Origin: Dialister sp. UBA6422
GTDB lineage: Bacteria; Bacillota; Negativicutes; Veillonellales; Dialisteraceae
Length of the DNA stretch: 7,327 bases
Reading direction: 5' to 3'
NCBI GenBank assembly: GCA_002439665.1
Contig: DJPC01000063.1
Location: 328 to 7,654, forward strand
A program made the translations under genes and the position numbers. A model generated the notes under the pieces. That model had not been told where the DNA came from and searched no databases. It saw nothing but the letters and a program-made list of their open reading frames with translations. Each line of letters starts with the position of its first letter. Position 1 is the stretch's first letter. Below, one piece after another: positions 1 through 5,567 of the stretch.

Positions 1-287
1 ATAGTGCCAGTGCTTCAGAAATCCTAGCTGGCGCAGTACAAGATAAAAAAGAAGGAACCATCATAGGAGAAAATAGTTTTGGCAAGGGGACTGTACAGGC
101 CGTCCTCTCTGATAACAACCACAACGCACTTAGAATTTCTATTGCGCAGTATATGACCCCTTCTGGAAAAACAATCGATAAAGTGGGGATTCAGCCTGAT
201 ATATCCATAAAGCAGACAGGATTCCTGTTTATCAAAGACAAAGATAATGTTATTCAAAAAGCAGTGGATGTATTATCCGCTCAATAA
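1..287 (+). CDS. S41 family C-terminal processing peptidase, 3' end only
   Basis: This is the C-terminal part (94 complete codons plus stop) of a carboxyl-terminal processing serine protease of the CtpA/Prc family; the rest lies upstream of the window. These enzymes are usually exported or membrane-anchored and trim the C-termini of envelope proteins. The reading frame opens with SASASEILAGAVQD, which carries the catalytic Ser (codon 9-11), and continues to GENSFGKGTVQ, which carries the catalytic Lys (codon 84-86). The 25-residue Ser-Lys spacing equals that of E. coli Prc as I recall it. The following segment, with ISIAQYMTPSGKTIDKVGIQPD, is the usual end of the peptidase domain. The protein stops about 30 residues later, so no long C-terminal extension is present. 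The PDZ domain and signal peptide cannot be seen. It ends directly at a hairpin shared with the convergent hydrolase gene. Confidence 0.93.
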   Translation, partial: SASASEILAGAVQDKKEGTIIGENSFGKGTVQAVLSDNNHNALRISIAQYMTPSGKTIDKVGIQPDISIKQTGFLFIKDKDNVIQKAVDVLSAQ

Positions 288-338
288 GAAATGAAAAGAA
301 GTGAACCATAATATATGGCTCACTCCTTTTCATTTCTT
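286..338. terminator. Bidirectional hairpin between convergent genes
   Basis: Two 25-nt arms (286-310 and 314-338) are complementary except at two positions, with a 3-nt loop. It starts on the last bases of the peptidase stop codon and lies 31 bp past the stop of the minus-strand hydrolase. The two imperfect positions are A-C mismatches in plus-strand RNA but G-U wobbles in minus-strand RNA, so the fold is stronger for transcripts coming from the hydrolase. Neither side has a long clean T-tract after the stem, although the arms themselves are T/A rich. It is probably a shared terminator. An 11-bp direct repeat (GCTCACTCCTT) occurs at 318-328 in the stem and again at 361-371 over the hydrolase stop. 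Confidence 0.7.
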
Positions 339-369
339 AACTTGAATAGTATATCTATACGCTCACTCC

Positions 370-1611
370 TTATAACTTACATTCCCTAGAAGCAAGAGTG
401 CGAATAACCTGACTAAATACATTTATACCTGCTAGAATATCCTCTGGTGCCGCATATTCTAAAGGATTATGACTGATTCCGTTTCGACAAGGAATAAAAA
501 TCATGCCCGAAGGAGTATAGTCTGCCCAGTGCATTGTGTCGTGCCCAGCACCGCTTGGCATTTTTAGGTATGGATAGCCAAGTTTTTCTGCTACATGAGA
601 AATGATATGAATCATAGCAGGATGCATAACCGCAGGTTTTTCCATACTGATTGGTTGTATATCATAAGGAATATGCCTTGCTTTAGCAACTGTATCAATA
701 TAGGAAATTAGGTTTTGAGATACTTTTTCTTTGGCTTCTTGGGATATACTGCGGATATCTATACCCATAGTAATTTCTCCTGGTATGACATTCATCACAT
801 CTGGCGTTACATCCAAGATACCTACAGTACCTACTACCGGTGCGAGTGTCTCATGAGTAGCCATTTCCTCCAGTTTAGAAATGACAGGAGCAGCGGCACA
901 TAGTCCGTCACATCTCATAGTCATAGGAGTGGCACCGCTATGGTCAGCACTGCCATGAAAGAAGACTTTAAAGCGGGTAGGGGCTGCAATGCCAGTGACT
1001 ACGCCGATTTTCTTCTTCTCGTGTTCCAAAACCTTTCCCTGTTCGATGTGAGTCTCAAGGAAGGCTTTCAACGGCTTCTTGTATATAGCTTCCTTTAAAA
1101 GTTCAGGATGAAGATGACGGCTATTTAAGACTTCCCGAAGGCTATGACCCTCTTTATCTTTTAAGGTATCCAAGTCATTATCGGAAAGTTCTCCCCTCAT
1201 AGCACGGCTTCCTAGCGTAGCTGCACCAAAACGGCTAGATTCTTCACACATGAAAAGCACCACTTCTATTGGATGATCTGGGATGAAATGATCCTCTTTC
1301 ATAGAACGAACTGTTTCAATGGCTGTAAGAATACCATAAATACCATCGTAGTTTCCTCCTTCTGGTACGCTATCTCCATGAGACCCGCACATGACTGCTG
1401 GTAAAGTTTCGTCTCTTCCTGGATAGTGACCAATCACATTTCCAAAGGGATCAATACGAAGTGTAAGCCCTGCTTCTTGCATAAGGCTCATAAGATAGTC
1501 CCGTCCTTTCCAGTCGGCATCAGAAAAGGCCAGGCGATTGATTCCTTCCCCTGGAGCAGTTATTTTTCGTAAATGATGTAAGGCTTGCTCAACATTTTCC
1601 AAATGTATCAT
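370..1611 (-). CDS. M20 family Zn-dependent hydrolase, hydantoinase/carbamoylase (allantoate amidohydrolase-like) type
   Basis: A 413-residue cytoplasmic metallohydrolase, the normal length for the N-carbamoyl-L-amino-acid hydrolase / allantoate deiminase / ureidoglycolate hydrolase group. Visible motifs are CGSHGDSVPEGGNYDG (metal ligands H78 and D89), FMCEESSRFGAATLGSRA (E123/E124), ETHIEQGKVLE (H188), SADHSGATPM (dimerisation-domain motif), MNVIPG and DIRS (N274, R287), SGAGHD (H357) and PCRNGISHNPLEY (H381). All expected catalytic and metal positions appear intact. The start is ATG at 1611, because AAGGAGG lies 7 nt upstream (1619-1625 in plus coordinates). It is divergent from the transporter and probably hydrolyses an N-carbamoyl or related amide that the transporter imports. 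Sequence alone does not separate carbamoylase from allantoate or ureidoglycolate activity, so no symbol is given. Transcription probably starts near 1774, giving a leader of about 160 nt. Confidence 0.9.
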   Translation of the reverse strand: MIHLENVEQALHHLRKITAPGEGINRLAFSDADWKGRDYLMSLMQEAGLTLRIDPFGNVIGHYPGRDETLPAVMCGSHGDSVPEGGNYDGIYGILTAIETVRSMKEDHFIPDHPIEVVLFMCEESSRFGAATLGSRAMRGELSDNDLDTLKDKEGHSLREVLNSRHLHPELLKEAIYKKPLKAFLETHIEQGKVLEHEKKKIGVVTGIAAPTRFKVFFHGSADHSGATPMTMRCDGLCAAAPVISKLEEMATHETLAPVVGTVGILDVTPDVMNVIPGEITMGIDIRSISQEAKEKVSQNLISYIDTVAKARHIPYDIQPISMEKPAVMHPAMIHIISHVAEKLGYPYLKMPSGAGHDTMHWADYTPSGMIFIPCRNGISHNPLEYAAPEDILAGINVFSQVIRTLASRECKL

Positions 1612-1640
1612 ACGATGTCCTCCTTATATAGGTTTTATAA

Positions 1641-1657
1641 ATTGCTTTTGTAGCAAT
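1641..1657. repeat. Small hairpin in hydrolase leader
   Basis: ATTGCT (1641-1646) and AGCAAT (1652-1657) form a perfect 6-bp stem with a 5-nt loop, in the predicted leader of the minus-strand hydrolase about 16 nt upstream of its Shine-Dalgarno site. It is not followed by a U-tract on the minus strand, so it is not an obvious terminator. Confidence 0.35.
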
Positions 1658-1665
1658 GTAGGTAG

Positions 1666-1696
1666 GAATAAGTGCAAAGCGAAGAATAAGTACAAA
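1666..1696. repeat. 13-bp direct repeat pair, possible regulator sites
   Basis: GAATAAGTGCAAA (1666-1678) and GAATAAGTACAAA (1684-1696) match at 12 of 13 positions with an 18-bp period. They lie between the predicted hydrolase promoter and its start codon, so they could be a regulator binding site or a leader RNA element. The function is an inference from position only. Confidence 0.45.
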
Positions 1697-1702
1697 ATTT
1701 TA

Positions 1703-1718
1703 TAGAGTAACAACTCTA
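1703..1718. repeat. Small hairpin in hydrolase leader
   Basis: TAGAGT (1703-1708) and ACTCTA (1713-1718) form a perfect 6-bp stem around a 4-nt loop. On the minus strand it is followed by an A/T-rich run containing ATTTT, which falls short of a convincing terminator. It lies about 55 nt into the predicted hydrolase leader. Confidence 0.35.
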
Positions 1719-1747
1719 ATAAAAAATGTGATATAAACACGTCACCT

Positions 1748-1772
1748 TATTACAACCTTCGTACTATTACAA
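1748..1772. repeat. TATTACAA direct repeats at hydrolase transcription start
   Basis: TATTACAA occurs at 1748-1755 and 1765-1772, 17 bp apart, just downstream of the predicted minus-strand transcription start (about 1774). The spacing of roughly one and a half helical turns and the position suit a repressor site, but no regulator gene is in the window to pair with it. Confidence 0.35.
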
Positions 1773-1780
1773 TTTCTTAC

Positions 1781-1809
1781 ACTATAATACGCTTCACTTT
1801 TGCAGTCAA
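1781..1809 (-). promoter_or_regulatory. Predicted sigma-A promoter for the M20 hydrolase
   Basis: Read on the minus strand: TTGACT (-35, plus coordinates 1804-1809), a 17-bp spacer, then TATAGT (-10, 1781-1786). Each box differs from consensus at one position and the spacer is optimal. Transcription would begin near 1774, leaving a leader of about 160 nt before the ATG at 1611. Confidence 0.65.
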
Positions 1810-1900
1810 TCTTTATCCGATATAAATGTATATGATTACGCATAAGTAACATAATTATACAATAATACATTAAAATATTAATTTTTTCAAAAATAAGTAT

Positions 1901-1914
1901 GTCAAGTGATTGAC
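1901..1914. promoter_or_regulatory. Palindrome over the transporter -35 box, candidate operator
   Basis: GTCAA (1901-1905) and TTGAC (1910-1914) form a perfect inverted repeat with a 4-bp centre. The right half is the -35 box of the transporter promoter. The left half, read on the minus strand, is also TTGACA (1905-1900), though no good minus-strand -10 follows it. A protein bound here would block the transporter promoter. Confidence 0.4.
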
Positions 1915-1937
1915 AGAATGAAGTTCAAGTTTATAAT
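1910..1937 (+). promoter_or_regulatory. Consensus sigma-A promoter for the transporter
   Basis: A perfect TTGACA (1910-1915) and a perfect TATAAT (1932-1937) are separated by 16 bp. Transcription would start near 1944, giving an 88-nt leader before the ATG at 2032. Because the boxes lie inside the open frame that begins at GTG 1906, they argue that this longer frame is not the translated protein. Confidence 0.75.
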
Positions 1938-2031
1938 ATACGAAAGACAGCGGTTCTTCTGGGGGACTGGTGTTTTCCGTATTCGATTTTACAACGAAGT
2001 AAAGCCATGGATTACACTGGAAGGATGTGTT

Positions 2032-3300
2032 ATGGAAATGGTAACTCTCATGTTACTAGCCGGTACAGTCATTGTATGTTTGGTTATTTATGCATTAATA
2101 AAGGGATACGATGCTAGAGTAACTTTGATTGGAGCCGGAATTTTAATGGCTTGCATCGGTGGGGCTCCTATGTCACCACTCAATGCATTTGCTAAAAGCA
2201 TGACCAATAGCGGTCTTATTCAAGCCGTATGTTCGGTCATGGGATTTGCTATGGCAGTACGTTATACAGGATGTGATAAGCATCTCATCAATGCCATGGC
2301 ATCTGTGATCTCCAAGGTACGTTTTTTCTTAATACCTGGAGTTGTTATTGGCACCTATTTGGTCAATATTGCACTTCCAAGTGCAGCCGGCACAGCCGCT
2401 GCAGCAGGAGCTATTTTTATTCCTCTTTTGATGGCCAGTGGTGTAGGACCAGCTTTGGCAGCAGCTGCTGTGAAATGTGGTACCTATGGCAGTATGCTCA
2501 ATCCTGGTTTAGCTCATAATCCATTTGTAGCTAAAATTGCTGGGGTAGATGTGATGGATGTAATTGCTTTTGATTATAAAGCCAATATTGCCTCTCTCAT
2601 TGTAGCTACCATTTGTATTACCGTCATTGCTCACGTGCTCAAAGAAGATAAGGGACATGTACCAGAACATTTACAAATAGAAAAAGGCTTTAAAGTAAAT
2701 CCTCTTTATGCATTGATGCCAGTTGTTCCTATTGTGATTTTACTTTTAGGATCTACGCAATTGGTACCCATGTTTAAAATGGGTGTACCTCAAGCTATGA
2801 TTATCGGTACATTGCTTACTCTTGTGGTAACACGTACAGGACCTAAAGCTATTGGTGATGCTTTCTTTGATGGGATGGGTTCTGCTTATGGTAAAATCAT
2901 CGGAATCATTATTTCTGCTGGGGTATTTGTATCCGGCCTTACGGTGATTGGCCTCGTAAAATTCTTTATTGATGCTATGCTTAATAATCCAGCCATTATC
3001 AAGATCTGTGCCGCCTTAGGGCCATTCCTGTTAGGACTGCTTACCGGTTCTGGAGACGCTGCTACTTTTGCTTTTAATGAAGCCATTACACCTCATGCAG
3101 CAGACTTTGGCATGACATCTGTACAAATGGGAACCATGGCTACCTTAGGAGGGACTTTAGGTAGAACCATGTCACCAGTAGCAGGAGCTACTATTATTTG
3201 TGCTGGGATTGCTGGTATAAATCCTATGGAAATTACAAAGAGAAATGCTATTCCTATGTTTTGTGCATTAGCAGTAGGCATGTTTATCCTTGCTTTCTAA
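2032..3300 (+). CDS. dcuC: DcuC-family C4-dicarboxylate / organic anion transporter
   Basis: A 422-residue polytopic inner-membrane carrier related to E. coli DcuC. Family signatures visible near the C-terminus are LLTGSGDAATFAFNE (about 336-350), LGGTLGRTMSPVAGA (about 372-386) and INPMEITKRNAIP (about 396-408), each with a recognisable counterpart in DcuC; the N-terminal IKGYDARVTLIGAGILMA also matches. Hydrophobic segments run throughout, with a small-residue-rich stretch at about 115-147 (PSAAGTAAAAGA, then ALAAAAVKCG) and a charged cytoplasmic-type loop around 203-222. The start is ATG 2032: GGAAGGA lies 6 nt upstream, the hydrophobic N-terminus begins there, and a consensus promoter overlaps the longer frame. 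DcuC itself moves C4-dicarboxylates such as fumarate and succinate; the two M20 hydrolases around this gene suggest an N-acyl amino acid or dipeptide-like anion instead. The symbol denotes family, not proven orthology. Confidence 0.82.
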   Translation: MEMVTLMLLAGTVIVCLVIYALIKGYDARVTLIGAGILMACIGGAPMSPLNAFAKSMTNSGLIQAVCSVMGFAMAVRYTGCDKHLINAMASVISKVRFFLIPGVVIGTYLVNIALPSAAGTAAAAGAIFIPLLMASGVGPALAAAAVKCGTYGSMLNPGLAHNPFVAKIAGVDVMDVIAFDYKANIASLIVATICITVIAHVLKEDKGHVPEHLQIEKGFKVNPLYALMPVVPIVILLLGSTQLVPMFKMGVPQAMIIGTLLTLVVTRTGPKAIGDAFFDGMGSAYGKIIGIIISAGVFVSGLTVIGLVKFFIDAMLNNPAIIKICAALGPFLLGLLTGSGDAATFAFNEAITPHAADFGMTSVQMGTMATLGGTLGRTMSPVAGATIICAGIAGINPMEITKRNAIPMFCALAVGMFILAF

Positions 3301-3307
3301 TTACACT

Positions 3308-3334
3308 AGGTGCTGCTTATGCAGCACCTTTTTT
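3308..3334 (+). terminator. Strong intrinsic terminator between transporter and abgA-like gene
   Basis: AGGTGCTGC (3308-3316) and GCAGCACCT (3321-3329) form a perfect 9-bp GC-rich stem with a TTAT loop, running into six T residues (3329-3334). It begins 8 nt after the transporter stop and ends 23 nt before the hydrolase ATG. No promoter fits in the remaining 23 nt, so the downstream gene depends on readthrough, regulated antitermination or a promoter inside the transporter gene. Confidence 0.88.
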
Positions 3335-3357
3335 CTAAAATAAAAGGAGACTTTCAA

Positions 3358-4671
3358 ATGAATATCAAAAATACGATTCTTGCATTTGCAGATAATCATT
3401 TAGAGGACATGATTGCCTGTCGTCGTGATTTTCATAAATACCCGGAACCAGGATGGACGGAATTTCGTACGGCTGCCAGGGTGGCAAAAACATTAGCTTC
3501 CTTAGGTTATGAAGTAAAAACAGGGAAAGATACCATCAAGAAAGAAGCTATGATGGGGGTACCTTCTGAAGCTAAATTAGCACATGAACAAGAACGAGCA
3601 ATCAAAGAAGGAGCAGATCCGGAATGGGTCAAAAAAATGACTGGTGGTAGAACTGGTGTAGTTGGTATCATGCATTTTTCAAAAGATGGTCCTGTAGTGG
3701 CTGTACGATTTGACATGGATTCCAATGATGTAACGGAAACAGATGATCCTGCCCATCTCCCTAATAAAGAAGGCTTTAGATCTTGTCATAATGGTGCGAT
3801 GCATGCTTGTGGACATGATGGTCATACTACCGTAGGACTTTTCTTAGCTAAACTTCTGGTTAGTCTTAAAGACCAACTCAAAGGAACCATTAAACTTTGC
3901 TTCCAACCAGCGGAAGAAGGAGTGCGAGGCGCTCATGCTATGGTAGAAAGCGGGATTGTTGATGATGTGGATTATATGCTTGGTGCCCATTTTGGATTTA
4001 AAATGAAAGAAACTGGAACAGTCGCATGCAATGTCACTGATTTTCTAGCAACTACTAAGTATGATGCTCATTTTATGGGTGTTCCTGCTCACGCAGGAGC
4101 TGCACCAGAACAGGGGAAAAATGCCCTTTTAGCTTCCTGCTGTGCTGCTTTAAACCTCCATGCCATTGCACGCCACTCCGCAGGTGCTTCTCGCATCAAC
4201 GTGGGACGATTAGATGCTGGAAGTGGTCGAAATATAATCGGTGATAAAGCATTGCTTTCCATGGAAACTAGGGGAGCTACCAGTGAAATCAATCAATATA
4301 TGGAACAGGAATCGGCACGTATTTTAAAAGCAGCCGCTATGATGTATGATGTAAAAGTAGACATTAAAAAAGTAGGTGGTGCTGCTGGTGGCAGTAATTC
4401 TCCTCTATTGGCAGAATTTTTAGAAAAAGAAGCTAAAAACCTTGGAATTTTCAAAAAGGTAGTGGGTAAATGTCCATTTGGAGCAAGTGAAGATTTTTCT
4501 TATTTTATGGAACGGGTACAGTCTCATGGAGGACAAGCAGCATACATGATGGTAGGTGCTGACCTAGCAGCAGGACATCATGATTCCCATTTCACCTTTG
4601 ATGAAAAGGCATTAGGTTACTCTTTGAAACTCATGGGAAGTGCCGTTTGCGATTTACTCCTTACTAAATAG
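3358..4671 (+). CDS. abgA: AbgA-like M20D amidohydrolase (p-aminobenzoyl-glutamate hydrolase subunit A family)
   Basis: A 437-residue metallopeptidase, one residue longer than E. coli AbgA as I recall it and similar along its length: CRRDFHKYPEPGWTEFRTAA, EGADPEW..GGRTGVV, FDMDSNDVTE, MHACGHDGHT, CFQPAEEGVRGAHAMV, VDDVDYMLGAHFG, FLATTKYDAHF, AHAGAAPEQGKNALL, GASRINVGRLDAGSGRN, and near the end GADLAAGHHDSHFTFDE. Metal or catalytic residues seen are C151, H153, E186/E187, H211 and H407/H408, all intact. E. coli AbgA works with AbgB to cleave p-aminobenzoyl-glutamate, a folate breakdown product, into p-aminobenzoate and glutamate. No AbgB or AbgT is present here, so the true substrate is uncertain. 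The start is ATG 3358, with AAAGGAG about 8 nt upstream; the in-frame GTG at 3310 lies in the terminator stem and has no ribosome site. It follows the transporter, separated by an intrinsic terminator. Confidence 0.88.
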   Translation: MNIKNTILAFADNHLEDMIACRRDFHKYPEPGWTEFRTAARVAKTLASLGYEVKTGKDTIKKEAMMGVPSEAKLAHEQERAIKEGADPEWVKKMTGGRTGVVGIMHFSKDGPVVAVRFDMDSNDVTETDDPAHLPNKEGFRSCHNGAMHACGHDGHTTVGLFLAKLLVSLKDQLKGTIKLCFQPAEEGVRGAHAMVESGIVDDVDYMLGAHFGFKMKETGTVACNVTDFLATTKYDAHFMGVPAHAGAAPEQGKNALLASCCAALNLHAIARHSAGASRINVGRLDAGSGRNIIGDKALLSMETRGATSEINQYMEQESARILKAAAMMYDVKVDIKKVGGAAGGSNSPLLAEFLEKEAKNLGIFKKVVGKCPFGASEDFSYFMERVQSHGGQAAYMMVGADLAAGHHDSHFTFDEKALGYSLKLMGSAVCDLLLTK

Positions 4672-4726
4672 CGGCTGAGCATTGATAATATTTTCTCTGA
4701 TCCATTTGATCTTTTTTATGAAGAAC

Positions 4727-4739
4727 TACTAGTCTAGTA
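4727..4739. repeat. Short perfect palindrome
   Basis: TACTAG and CTAGTA flank a single T, 55 bp after the stop of the abgA-like gene. It is too short and lacks a T-tract to be a terminator; the role is unknown. Confidence 0.25.
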
Positions 4740-4815
4740 TATGTGTTTTATAATTACAAACACTAGCTAATTAAATTCTATTCTTCTTGTTATGATATCT
4801 ATAACAACTGATCTA

Positions 4816-4866
4816 AAAAATATCCTAAACGTTCATAGCACAGTGAATGACATTTAGGATATTTTT
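4816..4866. terminator. Long bidirectional terminator hairpin after the abgA-like gene
   Basis: AAAAATATCCTAAA (4816-4829) and TTTAGGATATTTTT (4853-4866) are perfectly complementary over 14 bp. The stem continues inward with CGTTCA/TGAATG (4830-4835 and 4844-4849, one G-U pair) after a 3-nt bulge. The A-run on one side and T-run on the other give the form of a terminator working in both directions. It lies 145 bp past the hydrolase stop and closes the transport/hydrolase module. Confidence 0.8.
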
Positions 4867-5002
4867 ATTATTAATAAAATGAAATTATACGATATGGTCA
4901 TATTGATTGTTGTTACTATTATAAGCTTAACTACACAGTAGATATTTTAAGAAAAACAATTAGAATATTTATAACAGGAAGGGTTTCTATCCTTTATTTA
5001 GG

Positions 5003-5227
5003 ATGGAAGATTATGAAAAAATGAAAATTATTAACGAAGTAATGACAACAGCAGAAGCGGCCGAACAATGGAGAATATCTATTGAGACGTTTAAGAAATC
5101 TTATCAGGACCAAAAAGGAAATCCACCAAAATTTACAAAAGAGGAATGCAGGAAATCAGACCCTTAGAGTATGGCTTGTCACTCGTGCAGGTATGGAAGC
5201 CCTTATGGAAAAGAAATAGAAAGGTAG
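5003..5227 (+). pseudogene. Small helix-turn-helix type protein, disrupted by two opposite frameshifts
   Basis: An open frame from ATG 5003 (alternatives 5021 and 5042) encodes MTTAEAAEQWRISIETFKKS, which looks like a winged or AlpA/MerR-like helix-turn-helix, then PPKFTKEECRKSD, and stops at 5165-5167 after 54 residues. The expected continuation is in the next frame: LRVWLVTRAGMEAL (5163-5204), which would stop at 5217-5219. Dropping back to the original frame at 5204 gives YGKEIER and a stop at 5225-5227. Read together this makes a coherent small DNA-binding protein of about 75 residues, of the kind often found near integrases as a regulator or excisionase. No ribosome site is well placed for 5003; AGGAAGGG at 4976-4983 is 19 nt away. 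An 11-codon frame (MAKSRYTQTKS, 5228-5263) abuts the stop and may be the truncated start of a following gene. The protein type is inferred from pattern, not from a specific homologue. Confidence 0.6.
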
Positions 5228-5275
5228 ATGGCTAAAAGCCGATATACTCAAACAAAAAGTTAAACATACATAAAG

Positions 5276-5318
5276 TCACACAAGTCATTGACCCCGCATT
5301 ACGGCTTGACTTGTGTGA
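5276..5318. repeat. Perfect 12-bp inverted repeat
   Basis: TCACACAAGTCA (5276-5287) and TGACTTGTGTGA (5307-5318) are exact reverse complements around a 19-nt centre that itself contains CCG-CATTA-CGG. It follows the broken helix-turn-helix gene by about 50 bp. No T-tract follows, so it is at best a weak terminator; it could be a protein-binding or recombination site. Confidence 0.6.
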
Positions 5319-5417
5319 TCATTTGTATAGCAGATAAAACTCGTATCTATCAGTATTCTGGTCAATTTTATTTTTGCTAAAGTTTTGCCATCTTTTTTTG
5401 CTTAAAAACGACAAATA

Positions 5418-5446
5418 TTGATAAATAGATATAAATAGAGTAAAAT
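5418..5446 (+). promoter_or_regulatory. Predicted promoter of the tyrosine recombinase
   Basis: TTGATA (5418-5423), a 17-bp spacer and TAAAAT (5441-5446) each differ from the sigma-A consensus by one base. Transcription would start near 5453, so the 115-nt leader would contain the 18-bp inverted repeat. The surrounding sequence is so AT-rich that chance matches are more likely here than elsewhere. Confidence 0.5.
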
Positions 5447-5506
5447 AAAAAAGAATCCGATAAAATCTAGTAAAATTTGTATTTTAAATACTGTTAATAG
5501 ATGTAT

Positions 5507-5549
5507 AACAATAGGTTCCGATAAATTAACATTATCGGAACCTATTGTT
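5507..5549. repeat. Perfect 18-bp inverted repeat with 7-bp centre, ahead of the recombinase
   Basis: AACAATAGGTTCCGATAA (5507-5524) and TTATCGGAACCTATTGTT (5532-5549) are exact reverse complements separated by ATTAACA. The right arm ends 18 bp before the recombinase ATG. There is no T-tract, so a terminator is unlikely. The 18-7-18 shape resembles the core site of a tyrosine recombinase (two inverted arms around a 6 to 8 bp crossover region). It would also form a very stable hairpin in the gene's leader RNA. A partial copy of an arm, TCCGATAAA, occurs upstream at 5456-5464. Confidence 0.85.
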
Positions 5550-5567
5550 GAAAAACAAGGCGATACA

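Noticed and set aside
24..257. Minus-strand open frame across the peptidase end
   Set aside because: The plus-strand frame carries clear S41 catalytic motifs; the antisense frame has none.
1731..1746. TGTGA followed by TCACC near the hydrolase promoter, a possible CRP-like site
   Set aside because: The halves are 10 bp apart instead of the 6 bp required, and CRP sites are not expected in this type of organism.
1906..2031. In-frame 42-codon upstream extension of the transporter from GTG 1906
   Set aside because: A consensus promoter overlaps it, it has no ribosome site, it is not hydrophobic like a carrier N-terminus, and ATG 2032 has a good ribosome site.
2886..3281. Two minus-strand open frames inside the transporter gene
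   Set aside because: They are antisense to conserved DcuC-family motifs and show no ribosome sites or protein features.
3310..3357. In-frame GTG start 16 codons upstream of the abgA-like gene
   Set aside because: It lies inside the terminator stem without a ribosome site; ATG 3358 has AAAGGAG and gives the usual AbgA length.
5320..5567. Possible RNA gene, tRNA attachment site or CRISPR in the AT-rich region before the recombinase
   Set aside because: No cloverleaf, no regularly spaced repeats and no tRNA 3' end could be found; only a promoter candidate and inverted repeats are visible.
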